Assembly (NCBI GenBank): GCA_951799405.1
Contig: OX637332.1
Location: 31,596,832-31,660,831, forward strand
DNA length: 64,000 nt
From: Agapetus fuscipes
Taxonomy: Eukaryota > Arthropoda > Insecta > Trichoptera > Glossosomatidae
Reading direction: 5' to 3'
A program made the translations under genes and the position numbers. The notes under the pieces were generated by a model. The model did no database searches, was not told where the DNA came from, and saw only the letters and a list, made by a program, of their open reading frames with translations. Of this stretch, positions 9,652 through 20,540 are shown piece after piece; the stretch's first letter is position 1; every line of letters starts with the position of its first letter.

Positions 9652-12129
9652 TTACTGAGGGGGAGGGGGGGGAGTGTTATGTGGGCGGGGTGTAGTAGGA
9701 AACATAGAAAGTAGGGGAGAAGTGTTAGGAAATATAATACTATTTAAGAGGTTATTTACTGAATTAATATTTTTTTGGATTTCTAGGTTTTCAAAATTAT
9801 TCATGATTTTACCTTTGTAGGGAATGGAGTGAAGGAGTTTTAGTGTGTGGGTATGAAAGGAATGGTTAGACTCTATTATATGGTTGGCGAATTCAGAATG
9901 ACCGTTGCTTGTTAGGCAACGGCGGTGTTCTTGAATTCTAGTTTTAAGGTTTCTTGCAGTTTGACCTATATATTTCAGATCGCAATCTCCACAAGAGATC
10001 TCGTAAACTCCACTTTTCATCATGTAGTCTATTTTATCTTTTGAGTTAAAGAGGATAGTTTTTAAGTTCGTATTTGTATAAAACGCGGGCTTAATATTGG
10101 TGGGGAGTATTTTTGAAATTTTGGTGGATAATGGGCCTGTGTATACAATTTTTTTCCAGTATTTATTTTCTGTGATATTATTATCGAGTCCAGAGTACAG
10201 ATATCTTTTGGTAAGTATTTTATGTTTTTTATTATTAAGTAATTTGTCTATTAGTTTGTGTTCATATCCATTGTTGCTGGCTATTAGTTTGATGGTTGAC
10301 AGTTCCTGATTGTAATCATTATTATTGAGTGGGATTGTGAGAAGTCTGTTGATCATTGAGTGGAAACTAGCTAATTTATGTGCGGTGGGGTGGGAGGAGT
10401 GAAACGGGATTACAGTGTCAGTGTGTGTTGGTTTACGATAGATGTTGAAATTTAGTTTATTATTTTTTATTTTAATAGAGATGTCTAGGAAGTTTAAGTT
10501 ATTATCGGTGTTTATCTCAAGTGTGAATTTAATCTTGTTGTGTAGAGTATTAATGTGGGAAAGGAGAGTGTCAAGTTGTCTATCGGTGCCATTAAATATA
10601 CAAAATATGTCATCTACATATCGATACCTTTTAAAAATATGTATAACTAGGGGATGGTTTGAACTAAGTAGGTCTTTTTCTAATTTATTGAGGAACATAT
10701 CGGCTAATAGTGGAGAAATTGGTGAACCCATGGGTATACCTTCTTTCTGTTCGTAAAATTTATCATTAAATTGGAAATAATTTTGCGTTGTGCAAACATT
10801 GAAGATTCTCATCATTTCTTCCACCGTATCATCACTTAAATCGGATTCATACAGTAGGTCGTTGAAAATAATTTTTGAATCAGGTACGGGAACGTTGGTA
10901 AATAGGTTAACAACGTCAAAAGAAATGAGTTTTGAGTTTGAGGGTACAGTTAGATTTTTAAGTAAGTTAATTAGTTCTATGCTATTTTTTATCGTGTGAG
11001 TAGGGTTGAAAATTTTTGAAGAGTTTATAAGGTAGTTAAGATGTTTACAAAGCTTATAGTTGGGGGCACTGACATATGATACAACAGGTCTTATGGGAAT
11101 ATGTGTTTTATGCAATTTGGGAAGTCCATACAGTCTTGGTGCTTGGGGGTTCATTAATGTTAGGGAAATCCCGACATTTTTGTTGATGTTAGGGCAGTTC
11201 TTAATTACTTGTTTCACTTTCACTTGGTAATTATTTGTGGGATTTTTGTTTAATATTACAAAATTATTGTCCTTTAGGAAGTCTTCCACTTTGTCTATGT
11301 AATCAGACTTTGTTAGGATTACGGTGCTATTTCCTTTGTCAGATCTTGTAAGAGTGAGCTGTTTGTCCTTGAGAGTTTGTCGAATGTTGTAAGCTACTCT
11401 CAATTCTCGATTGGTACACATTTTTCTTCCTGTTGTTGATTTCTTTATTTCATCTGCGCACTTGTATTTCACTGCCATGGATTCATTTGTTACTGCTGCG
11501 TCAATGTCTACTGCTAATTGCATAATAGTTTTTTCACTATTGTCGCATATGTTATATTTAAGTCCCTGGTTGAGTAGCTTGGTTTCTTCTTCAGTAAAGG
11601 TATGTTGTGATAAGTTAACCACTCGTTCGCTGAACTGGTGCTTTGAACCTGTATGTGTTGTGTGGTTAGGTCTTGTGTTAGTTTGTTTTTTAGACAGTAA
11701 GATGTTAAGTTTTTTGTCTAGTAGTGATTTCTTTTTAAAACCTTCCAGACTGGTAATATGTCGTACTTTATCATCTAGTATCTCCCATTCAACACGGTGC
11801 AGCACATGTACCAGTTCACAGTGAAGAACTTTAAGTAGGGATTTTAAGGTATCACGGGTCCTATATAGTGATTTAATTTCTTCCTTAATCCACATTGTTT
11901 GGGAACTTTTTAATACTTTTGATGCTGTTTTATTTTTATTTTTATTGTTGATTTTAATTGATATGTAATTTGGAACGATATCATTTTTTAAACAAGATTT
12001 ATTAAAGTATAAATTTAGTGTCGTAATTTTGTATTTGATGTGTAATTTTTTGTACATTTCTGCCTTTTTTGCCGTACTGGCCACTATTATATTATCTAGG
12101 TTTTTGGCAGTTACTTCGTGAAAGTTCAT
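9652..12129 (-). CDS. Penelope-like RT with GIY-YIG endonuclease
   Basis: Intact ORF of 825 codons, ATG to stop, the only long uninterrupted coding region here. Order of motifs: an N-terminal TRSDKGNSTVIL block (261-272); RT motif YGLPKLHK (334-341); motif A SFDVVNLFTNVP (403-414) with its Asp; motif B EGIPMGSPISP (463-473); catalytic YVDD (504-507); NFLD (546-549); the PLE-typical YRKPTHTDT stretch (564-572). The C-terminal GIY-YIG nuclease has GVY (707), CGDC (713-716), YIG (720-722), Arg731 and EHRR (734-737). The length suits a complete endonuclease-bearing PLE protein, which would reverse transcribe its RNA at a nuclease-cut target. The start is supported by repetition of the same first codons in the terminal repeat. 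The protein ends in a Pro run. Intactness suggests recent activity. Confidence 0.93.
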   Translation of the reverse strand: MNFHEVTAKNLDNIIVASTAKKAEMYKKLHIKYKITTLNLYFNKSCLKNDIVPNYISIKINNKNKNKTASKVLKSSQTMWIKEEIKSLYRTRDTLKSLLKVLHCELVHVLHRVEWEILDDKVRHITSLEGFKKKSLLDKKLNILLSKKQTNTRPNHTTHTGSKHQFSERVVNLSQHTFTEEETKLLNQGLKYNICDNSEKTIMQLAVDIDAAVTNESMAVKYKCADEIKKSTTGRKMCTNRELRVAYNIRQTLKDKQLTLTRSDKGNSTVILTKSDYIDKVEDFLKDNNFVILNKNPTNNYQVKVKQVIKNCPNINKNVGISLTLMNPQAPRLYGLPKLHKTHIPIRPVVSYVSAPNYKLCKHLNYLINSSKIFNPTHTIKNSIELINLLKNLTVPSNSKLISFDVVNLFTNVPVPDSKIIFNDLLYESDLSDDTVEEMMRIFNVCTTQNYFQFNDKFYEQKEGIPMGSPISPLLADMFLNKLEKDLLSSNHPLVIHIFKRYRYVDDIFCIFNGTDRQLDTLLSHINTLHNKIKFTLEINTDNNLNFLDISIKIKNNKLNFNIYRKPTHTDTVIPFHSSHPTAHKLASFHSMINRLLTIPLNNNDYNQELSTIKLIASNNGYEHKLIDKLLNNKKHKILTKRYLYSGLDNNITENKYWKKIVYTGPLSTKISKILPTNIKPAFYTNTNLKTILFNSKDKIDYMMKSGVYEISCGDCDLKYIGQTARNLKTRIQEHRRCLTSNGHSEFANHIIESNHSFHTHTLKLLHSIPYKGKIMNNFENLEIQKNINSVNNLLNSIIFPNTSPLLSMFPTTPRPHNTPPPPPQ

Positions 12130-12287
12130 TTTAATAGATTAAAATAAAAAACTTATTTGTTACAATTCACATGAGCTTTTATTATTTTTTAAACACTACC
12201 GGTTTCGGGAGAAGCAATACCTCCCATCTTCAGGTGTAAATATAAACTAACATACAAATACAATACATTATGACGTGAGGATTTGAA
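12087..12287 (-). repeat. PLE terminal repeat, internal copy
   Basis: Lies at the junction of the two head-to-tail PLE units. It contains the initiation region of the full ORF and the hammerhead-like motif, and runs directly into the C-terminal codons of the second unit. Confidence 0.85.
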
Positions 12288-13334
12288 TTACTGAGGGGGA
12301 GGGGGGGGAGTGTTATGTGGGCGGGGTGTAGTAGGAAACATAGAAAGTAGGGGAGAAGTGTTAGGAAATATAATACTATTTAAGAGGTTATTTACTGAAT
12401 TAATATTTTTTTGGATTTCTAGGTTTTCAAAATTATTCATGATTTTACCTTTGTAGGGAATGGAGTGAAGGAGTTTTAGTGTGTGGGTATGAAAGGAATG
12501 GTTAGACTCTATTATATGGTTGGCGAATTCAGAATGACCGTTGCTTGTTAGGCAACGGCGGTGTTCTTGAATTCTAGTTTTAAGGTTTCTTGCAGTTTGA
12601 CCTATATATTTCAGATCGCAATCTCCACAAGAGATCTCGTAAACTCCACTTTTCATCATGTAGTCTATTTTATCTTTTGAGTTAAAGAGGATAGTTTTTA
12701 AGTTCGTATTTGTATAAAACGCGGGCTTAATATTGGTGGGGAGTATTTTTGAAATTTTGGTGGATAATGGGCCTGTGTATACAATTTTTTTCCAGTATTT
12801 ATTTTCTGTGATATTATTATCGAGTCCAGAGTACAGATATCTTTTGGTAAGTATTTTATGTTTTTTATTATTAAGTAATTTGTCTATTAGTTTGTGTTCA
12901 TATCCATTGTTGCTGGCTATTAGTTTGATGGTTGACAGTTCCTGATTGTAATCATTATTATTGAGTGGGATTGTGAGAAGTCTGTTGATCATTGAGTGGA
13001 AACTAGCTAATTTATGTGCGGTGGGGTGGGAGGAGTGAAACGGGATTACAGTGTCAGTGTGTGTTGGTTTACGATAGATGTTGAAATTTAGTTTATTATT
13101 TTTTATTTTAATAGAGATGTCTAGGAAGTTTAAGTTATTATCGGTGTTTTTCTCAAGTGTGAATTTAATCTTGTTGTGTAGAGTATTAATGTGGGAAAGG
13201 AGAGTGTCAAGTTGTCTATCGGTGCCATTAAATATACAAAATATGTCATCTACATATCGATACCATTTAAAAATATGTTTAACTAGGGGATGGTTTGAAC
13301 TAAGTAGGTCTTTTTCTAATTTATTGAGGAACAT
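12288..13334 (-). pseudogene. Second PLE unit, truncated by assembly gap
   Basis: Encodes the last roughly 348 residues of the same protein, from MFLNKLEKDLL just after RT motif B through YVDD, the GIY-YIG nuclease and the stop. Only about three base changes from the first unit were noticed in more than 1 kb (for example RYRYVDD to WYRYVDD). The frame is open to the edge of the N run, so this may be a complete gene whose 5' part is simply unsequenced. Any reading continued across the N run is meaningless. Confidence 0.85.
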
Positions 13335-13534
13335 NNNNNNNNNNNNNNNNNNNNNNNNNNNNNNNNNNNNNNNNNNNNNNNNNNNNNNNNNNNNNNNNNN
13401 NNNNNNNNNNNNNNNNNNNNNNNNNNNNNNNNNNNNNNNNNNNNNNNNNNNNNNNNNNNNNNNNNNNNNNNNNNNNNNNNNNNNNNNNNNNNNNNNNNNN
13501 NNNNNNNNNNNNNNNNNNNNNNNNNNNNNNNNNN
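13335..13534. other. Assembly gap, 200 N
   Basis: Exactly 200 Ns, a conventional placeholder rather than a measured size. It falls inside the second of two nearly identical PLE units, where assembly would be expected to break. Confidence 0.98.
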
Positions 13535-13705
13535 TTCTATTTTTTCGGGCAAGTAGCGGCCCCGCCCACCGTCCGTGGGCGAGTGTTGCCGAGAAGCCAC
13601 GGAAAAGTCCGAGTCCGAAGAGCCACGGAAAAGCCCGAGTCCGAGTCGAGTTTATTAGCGGCCGCGCCATTGGCCGCTCACTCTTGGCGGGGAAACGGAA
13701 ATGCA
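13535..13705. other. GC-rich patch with short tandem repeat
   Basis: Unusually GC-rich for the window. It contains two neighbouring units of GAGCCACGGAAAAGNCCGAG type. The motif GGGCAAGTAGCGGCCCCGCC near 13548 recurs as GGGCGAGTAGCGCCCCGCC at about 15020. Confidence 0.5.
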
Positions 13706-14953
13706 AGAATGGCGGCAATTTAAATTGGCTGCAGTTTGAAAAGATAATGCCCGTTTTCAGCAAGAATATTTAAAGATAAAGTGCTGTTTAAAAATATTTA
13801 AGTACTTAAGAACTTCTTATATTTGCGAGTCCAATGTTCCGCTCCCTAAACTTAGCGACCTGTCAGTGAGGTTATGTCATGTTTAAACTGTAAATAAGTG
13901 GATATGCACACCGATATCCTTGGTTTTTTAGAAACTCTTGAGAATATAGAAGTTGCTAGGACTTATCTACGTCCAAAAAGTTTTGAGAAAGGTAATTTTT
14001 TTTCGATAAGAATAGTATGACATCGATTTTTGGTGCGGATATCAGCTGTCAAAAATACAATCATGTAGCTCCTTGCTGGATGAAATTGTAGTAATTTTTA
14101 AGTTTTCGGACAATAGAGCTGTACAAATATAGTTTTGGTAAAGATGTTGTGGAAATAAATATTATCGTCCATGAATTTATTACGTATTTAAAAACATCGA
14201 TCTTTTACATTGATCGATGTTTATAGGTACCTACCATAAATTTGTCATATCACAGGCCTTATGATATCCTTCAGATGGATTGTTACTTATTGTTTTGTAC
14301 AGAAACAATTCAGTGACACACGAGGATAACTGATTAGAGGCATTACAATTTTATGCCACTGTAAGCCATCAACTGGTATCTGTGACAGACGTGAGAGGCG
14401 TATGTAGCAGGATTGAACAAGTTTCTCGCGGTCAGCCTCTGAAAAGTTGAACCATGTTTCTTCTTTAACTTGATAATTGATTGGTGACCGCCGTGTATTT
14501 GAAATGCCGATTTTACATGTCGAATATTGATGTTAATTGTCAACAACGAAAAACGCAACAAAGAAATGAATCTGAATGCAGCTGCAGACTACGAGCCGTA
14601 TTATAGTGTGTGCATACAAAATATACTTTGTACACATCATTGAAAAGATAAAAATTCAATTAAAAAATAATGTTTGCAGCGTAAATGGTAGATATTATTA
14701 TACACATCAAATAGTCATGTGTTGTTTTTATTTAAAATGTGTATATTATTTTATAAACCATAAAATACATTTCGAATTTACAAAAGTCGAGTTTCGAAGT
14801 TGTTTGCTAAACAGGCTCCTAGCTAGGTGGCCGGGCATAAATCAGTTAATATTACCAAACCATAGCCAATTTAAAGGGCTTTATAATAACATGATTTTAA
14901 TACTCAATTAATATTTTCAAACTGCAGCCAATTCAAATTTTCCGCCATTATAG
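13706..14953. mobile_element. Possible inverted-repeat element
   Basis: The left end (13709-13745) carries AATGGCGG and TTGGCTGCAGTTTGAAAA. The right end (14915-14953) is its reverse complement, TTTTCAAACTGCAGCCAA and CCGCCATT. Arms are about 37 bp with mismatches. The interior has no coding region, but a clean hairpin lies at about 14193-14220 (ACATCGATC and GATCGATGT). Class unknown. The flanking GC motif repeated at 13548 and 15020 could mean the true element is larger. Confidence 0.4.
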
Positions 14954-15389
14954 AAAGGGCTTTCTGCAGCCAACTTCGCACTTGTGTACTGTACTGGACC
15001 GTAACGCGAACGCTTCACGGGCGAGTAGCGCCCCGCCCACTACTAAATTACTCGTTACTTGACTAAATCAGTGGCCTTGTGCGAACTAGCCTTAAGCGCT
15101 TGGTCTGACAGACCGCTCGCTGTTTGCGATTTTCGGAAATCGCGCGTCTCCCCCGCACCCCCGTTCTGCAGCTCTGCTTAGTAAATGCACTTTTAGTTGT
15201 GCAGCGCAAATGATAAATGAGAACGCATTGCCGGCTGCAGCAAATGAGGAAATGATTATGATTCGAAGTTAAACCATGGTCTGTGAGAACCGAAATCCAC
15301 AATTTTTATGGAAAAAAATCTATTAATGATTTTAACATCAAACAAAACAATACATAGCCACTTCAAAGGTAAAACTGAATAAGTACTAT

Positions 15390-15597
15390 AATAATATATA
15401 ATCTAAGTTGCAAGGATATATTCATTTAAAGCTCTCAAATGTATGCCAACAAACAATCACGTGTAGTTCGCGCTTAAAAATGCTGAATGTGTAGGTACTT
15501 ACAAATAAAATCCAAACCTCAAATGAACATTAACCCTACAACTTTTGCCGACCTTCCCTGACACAGGGGTGACATTGGTAAAGCGAACCATTTTTAT
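15390..15597 (-). repeat. Repeat A, truncated
   Basis: Tail and body are present ('atctaagttgcaagg' to 'gcgaaccattttt'). The 5' 40 bases are missing. Confidence 0.8.
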
Positions 15598-15847
15598 TGA
15601 TTCCCTAATTTGAGAAATCGTGGATAAAACATTTCATTGCGAATATATCCTCATAGTAAGTGAACTAATTTTAAGGATATACCTACTCATGAAAAACTTC
15701 TAAAGTACAGGGCTTTCACACTTTTTAGTGCTTTTATTTTCCTGTTAGCTTAAACATAACTTATTCAGTTTTACCTTTGAGGTATCGATATTTACAAACA
15801 GAAATTGTGAAAAAAACAAAATATTAATTTTGCTAATAAGTTCTTTG

Positions 15848-15985
15848 ACTAATCAGTTGGTATCTAGCTGATCACGCATCATTAAGTAAAAATTGGTTCG
15901 CTTTGTCAATGCTACCACCGTATCAGGAAAGGGTAACAAGAATTGCAGGATTTATGTTCAGTTGAGAATTGGATTTATCTTTTTT
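15848..15985 (+). repeat. Repeat A, diverged, 5' part
   Basis: Readable from 'cagttggtatctagctgatc' to 'gagaattggattt', then cut by a SINE D copy. Confidence 0.6.
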
Positions 15986-16112
15986 TCAGAAGCTTGTGTG
16001 CATGCAACGGCATCTGTTGAACCAGGGTCGAAGTTATCGTCACGGGATTCGAACCAGCGTTAGCCGGTTCCAAATAACCTGTCTCGATCCCCACGGCCAT
16101 AACAACGACAAT
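15986..16112 (-). mobile_element. SINE D, partial
   Basis: Minus strand gives GGCCGTGGGGATCGAGACAG, the tRNA-like head, then GGTTCGAATCCCGTGACG and CTGGTTCAACAGATGCC. The last part of the body and the A tail are absent. Confidence 0.75.
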
Positions 16113-17270
16113 ATATTATAGCCGCGTTTTGTTTATAGATATACGAGTATTCTCATGTAGAATATGTACCTAAGCGCGAATTTATAACAAATTTTATGTG
16201 CAGATTTGGGCCTGATCTCGTTTTTATCAATCAAAATATAACTGTTGTTGTTCATGAATTCGTGCTTCACAAATCGAAAAGGGAAATTTCCTGTTTTTTC
16301 AAATTGCTTGTTTGACTTATCTACCTTTTGATTCAAAGATGACATTTCAATAAAAGTGTCTTAAAAATCACATTCAACACAATCTGAGCTAAGAAAAAAA
16401 CTATAAAGCGCGATAATGTGAGAGTTATTTTAAATATTTTTATAATCGATTTCCAGTTTTCATAAGACACATTGGCCCAATACACATATCTACAAACATT
16501 GCTCATTTGAATTAACATCTGATGGACATATGACTAACAAGCACTAAGACGACTGTGTGTCAGATTCCATGGAGGTGATCAAGTGACAAACCTTTTAGAA
16601 TCAATTGCAAATGATTTTGATTAGCATTATCCAAAGCAAAACCGTAAAATACATGACCCAACAACTTTTGGGGTAATTGACAAATCTCTTGCTTTACAAA
16701 CTCAGAATAACATAACATCAAGAAGATCCAGAAAAAAACAAAACATCAACGATACACTATAAAGTGTATTTTTTTATTTACCAAAAGTTTGGGAGCCTGC
16801 GGACTGACCTGAAGCACAATATCTATTATCTATTGAGATGAGGGTACTATTACTGACTCAAAGCGAAGGACGACACATAAAAGAATAACCGATGGAAACA
16901 GATTTATTTATGCTGGCTGGACTAGTTATTTACAATGAAACCGAAAAGAAAACTACTCGAGAGTCCACCATAAAGTCCATCAGCTTTATTACAAACAAAA
17001 CTCTTTTATTTTTATTATGTGTACACAAAAGGTTTCTCTCATTGCAGTGCACCCTCACAGTCATTAATAAGCTATGATAAACCCTCTTTCGTTTGCTTTA
17101 CTCTTATATCTATAACAGCTGAGTTAATAAGAGTTATACTCCAAATTAAAAGACTTGTTGAGCCATGATCCCCCGGTCGTAGTCTCCTACACATATTCTT
17201 TAAAACTGTCTAACAAGGTGGGACTGTGAATTAGGTGTTTTGTTGCATAACTATGTATTCAGGAAGATCA
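16113..17270. other. Unassigned AT-rich DNA
   Basis: No element or gene was recognised. Short open frames in this stretch show no protein-like features. Confidence 0.4.
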
Positions 17271-17765
17271 TAATGAGTACGTACAAGTCTTTCATGACGC
17301 ATCGTCCCTTTAGTGTTTGTTTGTGTTATGCCCATCAGAGATAATTTCACATGAAGAATGTTTGTATGTTGACTAGGCCAATGTGTCTTATAAAAACTGG
17401 AAATTGATATTAAAAAAAAAATTTAAAACAACGTGTTTTAAGTTTTATTTTAACTCAGATTTTGTAGAATGTGATTTTTAAGTCAATGTCATTGAAAGGT
17501 CATCTTTTAACCAAATGCTAGATAAGCCAAACAAGAACTGGGTGACGATATGTAGCATTGCTTTTTAATAAGCCACTATGCCACCAAAAGAGCCAAAAAA
17601 TGAATAGTATTTCGCCGCTGTGTGCGTGAGTGCTAAGTATGTCACACGGGCGTGCATTCCATACATGCACATGCGCCTAATAGGTAGGCAATATTGGTAA
17701 AAAATGCATTTAAGCTTGACATTGAGATATAAAATTTAAAAAATAATATTTTGGATGGTTGGTGC

Positions 17766-17984
17766 ATTAACACTGTGAAAATTCATCTTTATTTAGTTAT
17801 TAAAACTCTGTTTTATTTTCACTTTTTATTATTTTTTTAATTTTTGGACACAAACGTTTTCGACTACACAGTAATCATCATCCAATGATGATGAGGATGA
17901 TGATTAATGTGTAGGTAGTCGAAAACGTTTGTGTCCAAAAATAATAAAAAAGTGAAAATAAAACAGAGTTTTAATTACTAAATT
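17766..17984. mobile_element. Palindromic PLE terminal repeat
   Basis: Starts with the TTAACACTGTGAAAATTC signature. Arms at 17791-17867 and 17915-17984 are near-perfect reverse complements (for example TTGGACACAAACG and CGTTTGTGTCC). Each arm, read outward, contains ATGATGA, a five- to six-pair stem and GAAA, so two hammerhead-like cores face each other, with C3 of the core replaced by A. No ORF. Confidence 0.65.
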
Positions 17985-18094
17985 AACAAATTTAAGTTTG
18001 ATTGGAGCCATCGCTAGCCCGTCAGTCAATTGAAAATTAGTTATTTTAAAGGAATGGGAGAAAATATTTATTTTGAAATGTATATGTCTATACC

Positions 18095-19190
18095 CAAGGC
18101 CGTACTAGAACTAACAGGCCGTGGCGCGCCCTATCCCCGTTACGAACTTAGTGCTACCACACAATAATACAGGGACTTGCCATTCAACTCATACAAGAAA
18201 TACTTACTTGTAACTGATGATTTCTTAAATATTAACTAGTAATTATTTATCTCAAGCAGTCAGACCTCCAAATACTCCTATATTTACACAGTAATACTGA
18301 AAAGAAGTCAATTTTGCCCACATATAGTAGAAAGCAAACAACGATAGAGGTTTCAAATTTTTAATTTAGTTATAATAATATATATGTATAAGTCAAGGAA
18401 CTAAATTAATAAAAACTCTACAATATGACAAAAAGTAATATAAATAAACCATTGAAATAAACACAAATTAAGTCACTACACAAAAGACATCCGAAAACTT
18501 CAAAACTAATTTATCAACAGATTGAATTTTTTTCTTTAATGATTAGTTAGTTGAAAAAAAACTTATTTTTTTTACACTTTACTAAGTTTTTCAAACGCAT
18601 TTCACGTTTTTGAAACACTTATTGATAAAGGTATTTTTTCACAGCAGGAATTTGCACCAAAACATAACACCATTCAACAATATAGCTTTTCGGCATTTGT
18701 GTGACGTTCGGACAATTATAGGTTATGAACAAATTGAAAGAAGTTTTTAAGAAAAAACTTACAAAAACACATCTAATTGTACACAAATCCATACGCAAAA
18801 GTTCCGTGACCCGTTTACTATAATAAAACAGTAATGTTCCATGAAAAATTCAACTTATTGCAAAAAACACCACAAAAATATGACAAGACGTGTGATTGTA
18901 ATTTGAATTATTGAGTTATTGTGTGAATTTAGTACTTTCTTAGCAAAATACTGTACTCAATACTTAGAAAAAATGAAAAACTGTCAGACGCAGTAAAGTT
19001 TTTAGACAATAATATAGTTTTTATATTTTAAACTTATTTTTTAAGATTACAACTTCACTCCCGAAATGTCAAAAATGGCGACTAAATTGTACTACCGCAG
19101 TCGGCCGTTGGCGTTGCGCCGCACTAAGATGGTGACGTGATCATCCAAAATTTCAAACGCTTCCCGGCCTGTATCTCTAGTATGGCCTTG
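18095..19190. mobile_element. Non-autonomous DNA transposon, 9 bp duplication
   Basis: Left end CAAGGCCGTACTAGA and right end TCTAGTATGGCCTTG are inverted repeats extending imperfectly to about 27 bp. gtctatacc flanks both sides (18086-18094 and 19191-19199). A 9 bp duplication suggests a Mutator-like element. If terminal C/G bases belong to the repeat instead, the duplication is shorter and hAT remains possible. The interior is AT-rich and non-coding. Confidence 0.65.
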
Positions 19191-19603
19191 GTCTATACCC
19201 TATGCACGCGTCTGATATTATTACTTCATTGATGGTTCCATAAGCAAGTACTAATGGTATGCTTACTATTCAGGCAAAGCATAATGAACACTCATAGCAT
19301 TGTTCTTGAATACGGCTGTATGTCACCTGGCGAGGTGTACAGAGGTGATTAGGTAAGTGGGCACTCAGTGCAGGCTCGGTCATTACTCAAGAGCTCTAAT
19401 CCTAGCACGACTTGTCTGCTGAATGAATGAGTCATTATAAGTCTAGTATAAGGATGCTGGGATGAAGCATTGACTTTAAAATGTTCAATATTAGACCAAA
19501 ATGATGAAAACAAGCCGTTGTGTTACCCTTAAAAAAATGAAATTTTGGACAATGATTGCCAAAATCATCTTGTAAATAATATGCATGTTACTTCTTGTCA
19601 CAC

Positions 19604-19960
19604 TTTTAAAGCACTACGTGGGAGTGCTCCGGGGTACCTGATGGAGCTGGTGTCTCCAACAACTATAACCTTGCGTGGACAAACACTGAGGTCAGCTGCA
19701 TCAAGAAGCAGCTGCCTGGACGTCCCAGCAAGAAAACCCCACACTGTTTTTGGAGACAGGGCATTCAAGGCAGCCGCTCCAATGACCTGGAATGCTTTTC
19801 CTGACACACTGAGGGAACTGGATTTGGAGACGCAGTTTAAAAGAAGTCTCAAGACTCCCCTCTTCGTCCAATCATATGGACAAGCGCCTTTGTAGTGACA
19901 CATTGTTATAAAAGGCGCTATATAAATTCTGTGCTTATTATTATTATTATTATTATTATT
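19604..19960 (+). pseudogene. L2/CR1-like LINE ORF2 C-terminus
   Basis: Encodes KALRGSAPGYLMELV and then VFGDRAFKAAAPMTWNAFPD and FKRSLKTPLF, the hallmark tail of L2/CR1-group reverse transcriptase proteins. It is followed by GGCGCTATATAAATTC and an ATT repeat tail. It is 5' truncated, as target-primed insertions usually are. The sister locus near 4443 is empty. Confidence 0.85.
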
Positions 19961-20540
19961 GCCTCCAAAAGAGTAGTATTTGGCGCGTAGAACCTCATTA
20001 TTTTTAAAAGAAGAACAGGTTTACGAAATTACTCCTTCCTTGAAGTGGGGCCTCTATTTATTTCTGAAGGAGCAGGTTCTCGTATATTATGAAGACCTGT
20101 TAGAGAAAATTGAAAGGGGAAATAACATTTGACATCCTAGGATTCGATCCAAAGTTTTCTCATTCTGAGAGCAAGAATGTTTGCAAGTGAGCAATCGACC
20201 AATCCTGGTCTGATTTTAGCCCGATAGCTTTTTCAAAATACAAGGTAGAAGGAATATGGCTTTCATAGCCATTGTAAGTGAAAAGAAGAAGAAGACGTGT
20301 TTGCGTCTTATGTTAAATTTTTGTAACCTGTCTTTCTCTTTTGTGCTGACCTCTCAGCGGGAAGGCTGTGTTCTCGGCGTTTGTAACTTGTACCAAAAAT
20401 AAGGTGTCTTGAAAAAAAACGAGTTTTAATTTCTGCGAGTTGTAGTCCTCTCCAGGAGAATTCAAGATTCCTCCTTTTTCCTATTTTCGTTTCTCAATCC
20501 AGATTCCGACTACTTTGATATCAAAAAAAGTCTACGGAAC

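Noticed and set aside
10097..11824. Plus-strand frames of 69-137 codons opposite the PLE gene
   Set aside because: Antisense shadows of a verified reverse transcriptase ORF, hydrophobic and low-complexity, with no independent motifs.
13316..13773. Open frames running through the N run on both strands (for example 12288-13763 as one 491-residue protein)
   Set aside because: The frame across 200 Ns is arbitrary. Only the part left of 13335 is PLE. The residues beyond 13534 are unrelated GC-rich sequence.
19598..19903. Minus-strand 101-codon frame
   Set aside because: Lies opposite the LINE C-terminus at 19604-19960, which has clear family motifs on the plus strand.
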